Shown here piece after piece: positions 1 to 9,522 of a stretch of DNA of 64,000 nt (positions within the stretch are counted from its first letter, which is position 1; every line of letters starts with the position of its first letter). Below the pieces are notes generated by a model. That model had not been told where the DNA came from. It did not search any database and saw only the letters and a list, made by a program, of their open reading frames with translations. Both the position numbers and the translations under genes were made by a program. This DNA is from Raffaelea ambrosiae (Eukaryota; Ascomycota; Sordariomycetes; Ophiostomatales; Ophiostomataceae), in the NCBI GenBank assembly GCA_002778195.1, contig PCDI01000016.1, positions 530,332-594,331 on the forward strand. Reading direction: 5' to 3'.

Positions 1-3000
1 CGTTCTGGTCTTGTACCAGCCCAGACAAAAGACCAACCCTTCCAGCACTTTCCCTCCCCTCTCCTCCTCCTCCTCCTCCGAGCCGTGCCAAAGCCGCGTG
101 TGCAAACGCACAGAATTCCCGGGTGGCATTCTCCAGCTGCAACTGCGTCGTCGCCGCAACATCCGGCAGGCACGAACACGTCGCCAAAAACGGCTGCAGC
201 ACGTTGGCCAGCGACACCAATTGCGTGATGATATGCACCTGGGCCGTAGAGAGGGTTCTGTTGTCTTCCCTTGCCGTCGACCGTAGCCAGGCCACAATCT
301 CGCCCAGCAGGGCCACAGCCGCCACCGTGCTTTCCACTGCCCAGTCCCGCGGCACCGCCGACCGCGTCAGGTAGTTTTGCAAAGCGCTGCAGTACACGTC
401 CAGCACGGGCCACGCCTCCTCGGCCGCCCGCGTCGCCCGGATCACCGCCGGCAGCATGCGCTCCAGCATGAACCTCACCACGGCCGCGTTGTCCATGCTG
501 CGCTCCAAGATCGTGCATGCCTGGTCCAGCTGGTTGTGGGCGAGCGCGATCTGGAAGTTGTTGTGCAGGTAGTGGAACAGCGACGCCGCCGCCGGCGCCT
601 CGCCGTCCGCCAGCCGCAGGCCGTAGCCCACGATCCCGGCCGTCTGCAGCTGCGGGTCTTCCACCGACGGCCAGTAGAACTGGCTCTGCTGGTAGAAGAA
701 GGCATCGACAGGACAAATGTCGCTGCCATGCGACTTGATGAGCTCCACAATGCTGCGCACAAAATTAATGTACGTCGTGCGTCGTTGCTGCTGCGAGGCA
801 GCCGTTGCCGGCAGATCCGTGTTCGTCTGGTGGCTGTACTTCAAGTCTTCCTTTATCTGCTGCATCACCAGCCTCAGCGCCTGTGCAAAGTCCCCGCGCA
901 GCTGCTGGCGCCGCGTCACGTCGGCTTCCCGCAGCGACACGCGCATGGACGCAATCGCACAGAAGAAAAAGGCCCGGTTGGTATCGTAGCTCGGCTTCTG
1001 TCCGCTGGTTGGCACAAAGGCCTTCTTGAGATACGGTAGGTCATGCTGCTTCAGAATCTCCGCCAGGCGGATCTCGTACGCCAAGTATGGCGCAGGTTTG
1101 ACAATCGCCAGCAGCCACAGCTCTAGAATGTTCGTGCCCAGGTCCTTAAAGTCAAAGACATTGTTCTGCAAAATGGCAGAGACGAACAGGGGCAGGAATT
1201 TTCGCTGCATGAGGCCAGGTGGGTGCGGAAGGCGCGCAAAGATCCCATAGTCTCCGGACCCGAAGAACTGCGACAGACGGTAGACGCCGGAGTGTATGAA
1301 CCGGCTCGCCAGCCGCGCCGAAAGCACCACGCACCGCTCGCTACAACTGACGCGGAGGCTGGCCGCCGACAGAGACAGGTCGTTGTCCCATGACGTGTAC
1401 GTGACAGACTTGCACAAGCGGAACAGGCTCTTGGCCAGCTTGTGGTCGAGCATCAGCACAGCTTCCTCGGTCTCTTGAGGGTCGACTGCATCCGTGGAGC
1501 TGGAGTACTGTTCGTCTATGGCCTTCTCGAGTCGGCTCATGTAGTTCTCCACGGCGTCAAAGGCGGTGCAGAGGATGCCCCAGTCGGCCTTGGGCGACGG
1601 GAGATCGAGTCTGCTGAAGATCTGCTCTAGCGGGAACGTGCTGAAGCAGTACGTCGCCACATCGAGCGACTTGGCATGGTTGAGCACATCCAGAGACGAA
1701 ACCACGCATGCGTGCAAGACATCCATAGCTGCTGCCTTGTTCTTGGCTGCCATCGCCTTCAAGAAATCCGTGCTGATGCCCTGCATCATGCTCTTGGACA
1801 GGTTGGAAAACTGCTTCTGGATGTCCGAATCCGCCGAGAGATACTGCTCCATGATCTGTTGGAAGATGCTGTTCATCCACGACGCAAACGGCTTGTAGAC
1901 AGTGTAGTCCTCGCCCGACGCGATCACGAACCGGGCGAGCTGGTTCCACGCACGAATGTTGATGAGGCAGGCTTCTTTGTGGGAGTTCGCAGGCACCACC
2001 AGCTTTTCGATCAGGTCCACAGGACGCCGGAGCTCAGGCGGAGCTGCCCAGAAGAGCGTGCACAGCAGATCATGGTGGTTCCGAAGGGCTGCTAGATCGC
2101 GCTGGTGAATGTCCATCTCTTTGAGGTACTGCCGGTTGTGGTTCGGCAGCGTCCGCGCGATGAGGTTCCGCATCTCCTTGGTCAGACCCAGCCGCCGCAG
2201 CTTCATGATCACGAGAGCCAGCATCTTGATGAATATGTGAAAGCATTTATCGTCCGGCTCGATGGATAGTGACGGAGATCCAGCCAAGTCTTCTAGAAAC
2301 CGGGGCGACCTGTATGCTTCTTCATTCCGCAGGTGGGTAAAGTCTTGGGATCCGTAAAAGTCAAAGATGACGCCAATGATGGCACTGCACCGTCTCCAGC
2401 CCCATTCCTGCACCAGATAGTGGCATCGTCCCATGAGAGCGCGACAGTAGTCGTTGAAACTTGGCGACTGGTGAGGGTTGGCTCTGTATAGCTGGAAAAC
2501 ACGGCTCAAGGCTTGTCGAGGCAGGGCCCAGCCGTCAAGCGGCACCAGATGGCGCAACCCAGGCTGAACGGCACCCGAGTTGTCAAACTCGGCCAGCGGA
2601 AGGAGCGTGAACATGTCTTCCCAAAGCCTTTCCAACACTGCCGCATCAACACAGGTACTGATGGCTGTGCCCTCGAGCATGACCGAATAAGTCAAGTCCC
2701 AAAAGCCAGCCCTGGGAAGCTGAGCATACTCCAAAACTTGCATCAACACCACCCACGACACCAACGCTGGCTTGTCATTTCGGATTCCACGCTCGCGGGA
2801 CAGAGGCCGCTGAAGCTCGTCGTATGCCCCCCGTATTTCGCCCAGGCCATCTTGAAGGAGAAGCTTGACAGCGGCCTTGGAAATTCTTTTCAGCATCTCC
2901 TCTACCTGGAAGGATTCCGAAGTGAGATCAGAGTGGTTCTTGCAAATGCTTAGGGCAGAAGACATAGCGACAAGAGTACCCGACAGTGCCGCTAGATGTA

Positions 3001-6000
3001 GCCGTCTTCGCTCCTTTGACGGATTTGTGTCTGCATCTCGGAAGGCAGCCTCGAAGCGGTCAACGAAACTGGCCATGGCTTCCTGGCTTCGGAGCACAAA
3101 CGCCTTCTGGGTCTCGGTGCTAGAGTCTGGTGCAGCAACAATGTTCTGGATAAAGTCAATCACGAAATTGACCAATCCAGTCACCTTCAGCCCGGTTGCA
3201 GACTCCGGCTCATTTGGCGAAAGCAGTGAGTCTGCCAACCAGTCCAGAACAATGCCGAATTCCGAGGACGCTTCGTCGTTCCACGTGGTCCACCTCAAGG
3301 CTCGCTCGTCAAGTTGGAAGGACGGTACCACTGTTGAAAAAGCTGTTGGCCCACCCCCGGTACCTGTTGCTTTGCAAAGACGTCCGCTACCAACCAGTGT
3401 GCTTCGGTGGAAGAATACGCCACTGTCCAGAGGGAATATGTCAAAGTGTTGGGGGTAGTGAGATCCAAACGGCCCCAGCCCAAGGAGTTTGCCGGCATCT
3501 GGGTCCACCGCATCAGTCCAAGAAACTGCTGCTGCCGCCACTCCAAGATCCACTGGAATGGGATCCAATGCATGGACGAATCGCGGCGCTGTCGTGTCGA
3601 CCTGCTTTGGTTGGAACCTCTTTCGGTACTTTGAACGTTTCACTGTACTCTCTCTCCTGGGGTTAGGACTAGGCTGCTCTTCTCGCTGCGTCGCGAGTGA
3701 GAACTCATCGTCGACATCTTCAACAGGGTCATTGTTGACGGTGCCGACAACAGAGGCCAGGTCATCAACGAACCGCTCCAGGCGAACATCGGGCAGAAGA
3801 GCGGCTTCTTTCCTCCGTCTCCGGTACAGTTCATCAAGAGCTTTCTTTTTGGCAAGAAAGTCTGCTCTTCCAGGACGTTCCTCCACAAGCATTTCGAGCT
3901 GTGCTGGCCGCATCATGCTTTCCATGGGACGTCTTATCCTTGGTTTGTCCTTCTGGTGCTGGTGGGTCGATGATGCTGGTTTCTCGTGTGGGATTGCTCC
4001 AGAAAAGGAATCAATGTGACGTTGCCTCAGCGTTGATTGTGTTGAAGCTTGACGTCGGGTTGCCTCTTTGGCCCTGGGAACAGGCTGTCGTGGGATATTG
4101 GGCGATACCTCACCGAGAGCTGGCTGTCGCCCTGGCCTCCTGGTTGGCCTTGGCGGATTCGGAATTCTAGGTTTGATTTTGCCTGCCTTCCAGTCGTGAA
4201 GTACGGAGAGAGCGTCAACATTGTCTTTTCGGCTTCCCAGGTTGATGATCTTTCGTGAAGGGCTAGTCTTTCCAAGCTTCGTCCTGGATCGTGCAGTGCG
4301 AGCAGCAACACGAAGAAAGTCCGGGGCTGTGGGCTCGACAAAGTCGAGAATGCTGAGCATGGGAGGGGGTGAAGGTGCATGGCGTCTACTGCTGCTGCCT
4401 TTTGATCTTTTGGATAGTTGGCGGTGGGATGTTGTGTGTGTTGTAGAGTGTCTTTTGTGTTGCCTTTGGCCGGGCCCTGTAGATGATGCGGACGAATGTG
4501 AACGACCCAGCATCCTGGTGATCTTGGGCTGCCGTGTTTTCTGGCCAGGTTTTCCTGTGAATGAATTGTGTGTTCGCGTTTTCTGCCTCTTTTGCCGTAC
4601 TCCGTCTGCGGGCGATCTGTTCCGTTTGGCTCCTGATGCCATCCGATCAATTACGTCTTCCTCAATCACAGTTCCCGTGTCGTAGTCATTGCTGTCATGA
4701 AGTCCAATTTCCCCTGCTTCGGCCTCATCCCCCGACTCCTCTGGCCAAGGCTCCACTGCGGCAGTCTTTGGCCGGGACCCAATCACCTCCACATCATTGC
4801 CGTCGTCATCGTCGTCAGAATCGTCAAACAGAAATAAAGGCGCTACTTCTGATAGTCTAGAAGTGTGCTGTCTAGGTAAGGCCACACCCTTGCGTGGGGC
4901 ATGGTCAACTTCCACAGCGGGCCTCCTGGGGGCTGCCGGGGGCCTCTGCGAAGTTGCATGGCCAGTCGGCTGGTCAAGCCGCAGCCATGAAGCCGGAAGC
5001 ACACCCCTGATTCTCCTACCATTTCTGCGGATAACATCAGAGTCGCTGTGGTCGCCTTCCTGGTCGTCTCTTGATGGTGACGTCGGTGCTCCAAAACCAA
5101 TGGGCTCGTCATCCTCCTCCTCATCGACGAGGTCAATGGGCGGTACTGCTTGTGGACGGGGAGACCGCGGCACAGAACGAGACGGGGACTGTGGTTGCTG
5201 GCTATTTTGGCCGACAGATGGCGGCAACGACACGGGCGACAAGTCGATACGGACAGGAATCCATGTGGGAGGGGGCGTCACTTCTTGCAGGGCAGAGGCT
5301 AATGTTTTTGCACGCTTCGATATGGCGTTTGGTTCGCGGGATGTTCGTCTCTTGGAAACCCGACCATACTGATGGAGGCGTCGACGAGCCATGAAGTTGC
5401 TCGGGCTCGGGAAATCGTCTTCGTCGGCCGGGCTGGTGTTGTCGGTTCGATTTTCTGCACTCCCACGACTGCTGGATGCCAGAATGCGCCGTGAAGGAGT
5501 GACCACTCCGCTTAGTTGGGACGAAGATAATTCATCGATGTCGTTGTTGGGTAGCGAACTGCTGGGCAGGTTGAGTTGGCTCTCTTCCAACGACCGGCTC
5601 GCCGTCTGGGTGTCCTCGTCTACAAACTCCCGTTCCTGGGAGTCCTCTTCCGGGTTCGGATGCGGGTGGGCTGAAGCAGTGTTGTATGCTACTCGAACGG
5701 GTCTGACGCCGTGTGACTTCATGGCTTTCGTGTACTGGGCGTTCTCCAGCAGATATGGGTGTTCCTGGATGGGCTTTCGGGGCCGAAGGGAGCGCACGAA
5801 CCCCAGCCGAAACCGCGGTGGCGAGTCGGGAAGCACAAGCTGTACAGGGTCGACATGTTGCTCCTGTGGAGGTTCGGGCATGGGTGCTTCATGGACAGAA
5901 TACTGTGGTGGCGGGCTTGGTGAAAACGAGAAGCTCGACAGCGAGCTCAAAGGGGATGAGAGCAGCAGGTCAGCATCCACTGCTGGTACGACTGGCTCGC

Positions 6001-6427
6001 CCTCCGCGGGCTGCGTTGCCTCTTGTTTCTCTGCTGCAGCTTGCGATCTATCCGGCAAAGAGTCCTCCTTCGGAACGTCAGTGACGGTGCCAAAATCGCA
6101 GACGAGGTCGATCTCGTCGTCGGACTCGACCTGAGGTGGCCGAGATGGTGTCGCAATTGGTGTGGACGGGGATGCGCTTGGGATCGGGATCTGGAGCTTC
6201 GGGAGAGGCTCGCGTGGCGAAGACGGCACGCTCCAGACGTCGTCGTCCGGTGGTGGGAGACCATCGTGGGCTTCTGTGCTGGGCTGCGCTGCGAGGTCGT
6301 TCTGGCTATCAAGAAGATCCGGGCTGTCAAGACTTTCGTCGTCCGAGTCCGGGACTTCGCCCAGCTCCTTCCAGTTTCTCATTGATTCGGATGCTTCATT
6401 ATTGAAGGGAGAGTATTCGTAGGGCAT
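1..6427 (-). CDS. mus7: Mus7/MMS22 family DNA repair protein, 3' end missing
   Basis: One uninterrupted reading frame runs from the ATG at 6427 to the left edge, giving about 2142 codons without a stop or an obvious intron; the C-terminus lies outside the window. Near the N-terminus (residues 19-31) is the acidic motif WKELGEVPDSDDE, typical of fungal MMS22 N-termini. About 950 disordered Ser/Pro/acidic residues follow. From about residue 985 the protein becomes ordered and helical, beginning with HYPQHFDIFPLDSGVFFH, which resembles the start of the Mus7/MMS22 family region. In yeasts this family acts with the Rtt101/Rtt107 cullin ligase (Mms22) or at stalled forks (Mus7) to permit recombination during replication. 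The length fits filamentous-fungal members, so little of the C-terminus should be missing. It shares a 373-bp divergent promoter with the small gene at 6801. Family assignment is from motif recall, not a search. Confidence 0.85.
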   Translation of the reverse strand, partial: MPYEYSPFNNEASESMRNWKELGEVPDSDDESLDSPDLLDSQNDLAAQPSTEAHDGLPPPDDDVWSVPSSPREPLPKLQIPIPSASPSTPIATPSRPPQVESDDEIDLVCDFGTVTDVPKEDSLPDRSQAAAEKQEATQPAEGEPVVPAVDADLLLSSPLSSLSSFSFSPSPPPQYSVHEAPMPEPPQEQHVDPVQLVLPDSPPRFRLGFVRSLRPRKPIQEHPYLLENAQYTKAMKSHGVRPVRVAYNTASAHPHPNPEEDSQEREFVDEDTQTASRSLEESQLNLPSSSLPNNDIDELSSSQLSGVVTPSRRILASSSRGSAENRTDNTSPADEDDFPSPSNFMARRRLHQYGRVSKRRTSREPNAISKRAKTLASALQEVTPPPTWIPVRIDLSPVSLPPSVGQNSQQPQSPSRSVPRSPRPQAVPPIDLVDEEEDDEPIGFGAPTSPSRDDQEGDHSDSDVIRRNGRRIRGVLPASWLRLDQPTGHATSQRPPAAPRRPAVEVDHAPRKGVALPRQHTSRLSEVAPLFLFDDSDDDDDGNDVEVIGSRPKTAAVEPWPEESGDEAEAGEIGLHDSNDYDTGTVIEEDVIDRMASGAKRNRSPADGVRQKRQKTRTHNSFTGKPGQKTRQPKITRMLGRSHSSASSTGPGQRQHKRHSTTHTTSHRQLSKRSKGSSSRRHAPSPPPMLSILDFVEPTAPDFLRVAARTARSRTKLGKTSPSRKIINLGSRKDNVDALSVLHDWKAGKIKPRIPNPPRPTRRPGRQPALGEVSPNIPRQPVPRAKEATRRQASTQSTLRQRHIDSFSGAIPHEKPASSTHQHQKDKPRIRRPMESMMRPAQLEMLVEERPGRADFLAKKKALDELYRRRRKEAALLPDVRLERFVDDLASVVGTVNNDPVEDVDDEFSLATQREEQPSPNPRRESTVKRSKYRKRFQPKQVDTTAPRFVHALDPIPVDLGVAAAAVSWTDAVDPDAGKLLGLGPFGSHYPQHFDIFPLDSGVFFHRSTLVGSGRLCKATGTGGGPTAFSTVVPSFQLDERALRWTTWNDEASSEFGIVLDWLADSLLSPNEPESATGLKVTGLVNFVIDFIQNIVAAPDSSTETQKAFVLRSQEAMASFVDRFEAAFRDADTNPSKERRRLHLAALSGTLVAMSSALSICKNHSDLTSESFQVEEMLKRISKAAVKLLLQDGLGEIRGAYDELQRPLSRERGIRNDKPALVSWVVLMQVLEYAQLPRAGFWDLTYSVMLEGTAISTCVDAAVLERLWEDMFTLLPLAEFDNSGAVQPGLRHLVPLDGWALPRQALSRVFQLYRANPHQSPSFNDYCRALMGRCHYLVQEWGWRRCSAIIGVIFDFYGSQDFTHLRNEEAYRSPRFLEDLAGSPSLSIEPDDKCFHIFIKMLALVIMKLRRLGLTKEMRNLIARTLPNHNRQYLKEMDIHQRDLAALRNHHDLLCTLFWAAPPELRRPVDLIEKLVVPANSHKEACLINIRAWNQLARFVIASGEDYTVYKPFASWMNSIFQQIMEQYLSADSDIQKQFSNLSKSMMQGISTDFLKAMAAKNKAAAMDVLHACVVSSLDVLNHAKSLDVATYCFSTFPLEQIFSRLDLPSPKADWGILCTAFDAVENYMSRLEKAIDEQYSSSTDAVDPQETEEAVLMLDHKLAKSLFRLCKSVTYTSWDNDLSLSAASLRVSCSERCVVLSARLASRFIHSGVYRLSQFFGSGDYGIFARLPHPPGLMQRKFLPLFVSAILQNNVFDFKDLGTNILELWLLAIVKPAPYLAYEIRLAEILKQHDLPYLKKAFVPTSGQKPSYDTNRAFFFCAIASMRVSLREADVTRRQQLRGDFAQALRLVMQQIKEDLKYSHQTNTDLPATAASQQQRRTTYINFVRSIVELIKSHGSDICPVDAFFYQQSQFYWPSVEDPQLQTAGIVGYGLRLADGEAPAAASLFHYLHNNFQIALAHNQLDQACTILERSMDNAAVVRFMLERMLPAVIRATRAAEEAWPVLDVYCSALQNYLTRSAVPRDWAVESTVAAVALLGEIVAWLRSTAREDNRTLSTAQVHIITQLVSLANVLQPFLATCSCLPDVAATTQLQLENATREFCAFAHAALARLGGGGGGEGRESAGRVGLLSGLVQDQN

Positions 6428-6800
6428 ACAAGAGCATGCCTGGTCCTCTGCCGTGCTCTTGCAGTGTGTGCTGGTGGGAAACAAACAATTGGCGAGGCTG
6501 CTGTCTCTGCTCTCGTGGTGGACCTTTTTGGGTGGTGGGACACTTTTTGGGACGCGTCTCAGTATAATTCACTGGACGGAAGACGCGTCGGGCCACCAAG
6601 CCAGGGAGCTTGGGTGCACCAATTCACGCTTACGCCACACTGCACTGGTCTGCGCACGAGCCACAACAGGGGCAAAAAGCTCACTACATCAACTCACTTT
6701 CGACCTCGGACTTGATTTTGATTGCTTCCACAAGCAAGATACACGAGGGCGCTCTGGTTGTGTGTCGCGGATTTCGGTTCCCGCAGATCTCATTCTGAAT
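6428..6800. promoter_or_regulatory. Divergent intergenic region between mus7 and a small membrane protein
   Basis: This 373-bp stretch separates two divergent start codons. I see no other gene in it and no distinctive motif; it presumably holds both promoters and leaders. Confidence 0.4.
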
Positions 6801-7038
6801 ATGTCTGTCCTACGGAAGGCCCTGCCGGTGACCCTTGCTGTGGTTGCCGGCATCGCCAATGGTGTGTTGTCCCCTTCTTTACATAGTTTTCTTTATTTCG
6901 CAACATTTGCCTTGGTTTCTTTGGCGATAAAGACGTAAGACACTTTACTGAAATCTGAGACAAACCACAGGTTTCTACATTTATGAGCCGTATTTGAACA
7001 AGGAAAAGGCAGCGAACAACGCAGCTCTCCCGAGGTGA
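6801..7038 (+). CDS. 42-residue single-pass membrane protein, two exons
   Basis: Two exons, 6801-6861 and 6971-7038, are joined by a 109-bp GT-AG intron (donor gtgtgt, acceptor accacag). The product has 42 residues: a short basic start (MSVLRKALP), a hydrophobic helix (VTLAVVAGIANGF), then a hydrophilic tail with YIYEPYLNKEKAANN and the final residues ALPR. The basic start followed by one membrane segment and a charged tail fits small mitochondrial membrane proteins, but I do not recognise the family. The intron joins the two halves in frame exactly inside the GIAN-GFYIYEP segment, and the splice sites are canonical, which is the main reason to believe the gene. It is too short to be found as a long open frame. 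Neighbours are mus7 (divergent) and cox5 (downstream, same strand). Function unknown. Confidence 0.6.
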
Positions 7039-8180
7039 ATTCATACATTTTGCATCTCCCACCGAGATCTCTCGTGCTCTGGTATGGTAGCAGCCGTGCT
7101 CACGTGCTTTCACAGCAACGCCGACTCAACACAACCGCAGACAGCCGGGCCAACGACGACAGTCAAACCAGAAGGAGGAGGTGGTGAGAAGGGGCAGGCC
7201 AGCTAGGTGGTGCGATCGCGAGCCAACCACTGTTACGGTGAAGATAGCGACAACAAGGCAAAGCCAGGCGTCAGTCACGAATAGCGCCGTTGGTTACGGG
7301 GTACGCGCGCTGCAACCGACAATCACACAGAGCGTTGCAATGAGTGAAGCCCGCTGACAGCCCAGAGCCGCACAGCTGCTGGCTGGGCCGCAAAGTGGAC
7401 CAGCATTCGGTCTTCCGGGAACCCACGGCGCTTCTCGGCGTCTGATTGGTGAATCCCGAGCCTGCAAAATACATAGTAATATTTTGTGTGCAAAGGGCGA
7501 CGCTGCACCTCTGAAAACACACCACTTTGCAGAAGCCGACCTGGCCACCTTTCGGGGTCGGGCCTGGTTCTTGTTACTCTGTCAGGCGAATGACGAAAAC
7601 AGACGGATACGCGCACTTCAAAATTGACATAGTTGTTACCCCCCAGAATGACCGAATTGTCTCCTTAATAAAGCATGCCCGTAAAAAAACACGTTGGAAC
7701 TTTTGTTTGTTTTTTTGGGTAGCCCCCCTATGCCAATTGGCCTGGACCGGCTTGTGATTGGACTGTTGGACAACTGCCGCTTAGTCAGGTGTTTATTTTG
7801 GGGCGTGCTTGTGGTAGGCAAAGAGAGGGAGGGGTGGAGGGTAATTACGAGCGATTTCTTTCGTCCGGAGAGCTCCCTTCGGGTTCTGGTGGAGCCCTGG
7901 CCTTTTTCTGTCATACGATCCCGGCTAGCCAAACAAGAGGGAAGAATTCGAATTTTGTTCGCTCTCCCGACGCCTTTCTCTGGCAGCTTCTCCCACCACT
8001 ACTCTTCTCCACCACCACCTCCATTGGATCCTCTCCTCTCCTCCCCCCCGTATCGGAACGCGCAACGGTCTGTGGTCGCTGCCTTCTGTATTTTTTTTCT
8101 TCTTTTTTTCCTTGTCGACGACCGAATCCCTCTTTTCGCCAATCCATTTCGCTCATCGACGACAAAAAAAACAGCCCATC
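7039..8180. other. Intergenic region upstream of cox5
   Basis: This 1142-bp region holds the 3' flank of the 42-aa gene and the promoter of cox5. It contains one CACGTG palindrome at 7101-7106, and the last 200 bp are pyrimidine-rich (T and C runs), typical of a fungal 5' leader. Short open frames on both strands look like chance. I see no gene here. Confidence 0.4.
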
Positions 8181-9148
8181 ATGTTCCGTCTCCGGCCGAC
8201 CACCCTGGTGCGCAGCACCCTGAAGCAGGCGGTCGCCCGCCCGCAGGTCTCCGTGGCCTGCCGCGCCGCTTCCACGCACGCCATCTCGAACCCGACTCTG
8301 TCCAACATCGAGAAGCGGTGGGAGGGCCTCCCGCTGCAGGAGCAGGCCGAGCTCTGGATGGCTCTGCGCGACCGCATGAAGGAGAACTGGAAGGACCTGA
8401 CTGTCCAAGAAAAGAAGGCTGGTGAGTTGCTTCTCTTGTGGGATGTGGAAGGGAGGAGGCAGATCATGAGACAGTCTCGGGAGGGCAAGGGGAGCCATGG
8501 AGGGCCGTGTTTGGTTCGCATGCGTCGCGGCCGACTCGGTCGACCGGGATGGAATGTTCGGATCGAGCCGTTATATCGCGGTCTGCCCCGGGATTTCATC
8601 AATTGGCGAGCGGCATCGTGAACCAGACGCCCTCTCTTGATTCTGACGGCATGGATACGGTTGCAAGGCGTTCTCATCGTGTGTGGTCGCGCTTTGTGGG
8701 AAAGGCGGCATCATCCAAATGACGTGTGGAAATCGAATATTGTGAACTCTCGGCTGACGATTTTGTCTCTCTTCACGCGACACAGCCTACTACATTGCTT
8801 TCGGTCCCCACGGTCCCCGTGCCCTGCCGCCACCGGGCGAGGGCAAGAAGGTTGCCCTGTACACCGTCATCGGCGTCGGTGTCAGCCTGCTGATCTTCAG
8901 CTCGCTGAGAATGTTTGCTCGCGGCTCGCCGCCTACCATGACCCAGGAGTGGCAGGAGGCTGCCAACGAGAAGCTCAAGGTAAGAAGAACCCCCTTTAAC
9001 CCCACCAATCACTTTTAATCTCGAGTAAGGTTGCTAAATTGCTTTTTTTCACGCATTACAGGAACAGGGTTCTGACCCATTTACCGGCATCGCGTCCGAG
9101 GGCTACAAGGGCAAGGGCCAGGTCCAGTCTCCACGGGCTGCCAACTAA
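8181..9148 (+). CDS. cox5: Cytochrome c oxidase subunit 5 (subunit IV of animals)
   Basis: Three exons (8181-8421, 8786-8979, 9062-9148) encode 173 residues. The product is a nuclear-encoded structural subunit of respiratory complex IV in the mitochondrial inner membrane. The N-terminus is a clear import presequence, rich in Arg, Ser and Ala and free of acids (MFRLRPTTLVRSTLKQ). The matrix part carries IEKRWEGLPLQEQAELW and YYIAFGPHGPRA. A single membrane helix follows (VALYTVIGVGVSLLIFSSL), and then the intermembrane tail, TMTQEWQEAANEKLKEQGSDPF. These are the family hallmarks and the length is normal. Splice sites are gtgagt/cacag and gtaaga/acag. Its 3' end faces that of clpX, 374 bp away. 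Confidence 0.95.
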
Positions 9149-9522
9149 TTGCTTGCCGTGCTGCATTTCTTTTTGGTAGCGGCAGGACAATGGATAGGGA
9201 ATCGTTTAGAGAAGGCTCGCCTGTCTGGTCGGAGACTTCAGAGGGTGGGTTTGGCAAGAGAGCAGAAGGATTTGCTGATGTGTCAGGAGTCCAACGAAGA
9301 TGTAAATACTGTACTGCGACAATTGAATCTGGTGTTCTTTCTGTGATTCCCCATTTATTTATTTTTCTTCTGTTTCTTCACCGTACTGATCAAGAGCAAG
9401 ACCAAAAACATCACAAAGCAAGTTCAGCCTGACTATGTACAGATCAGAGAAAAGCGCATCTAACGAATATATATATATATCATGAACCACACCCTTACTG
9501 ACTCCTCCCAGTAAATCAATTA
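9149..9522. other. Convergent 3' region between cox5 and clpX
   Basis: The two genes end tail to tail here. The stretch holds both 3' untranslated regions and a short AT dinucleotide run near 9466-9480. No gene is visible. Confidence 0.5.

Noticed and set aside
3480..3660. An apparent frameshift in the middle of mus7
   Set aside because: On a careful second reading the frame is continuous through this stretch (RESTVKRSKYRKRFQPKQ then DTTAPRFVHALDP); the break was my reading error.
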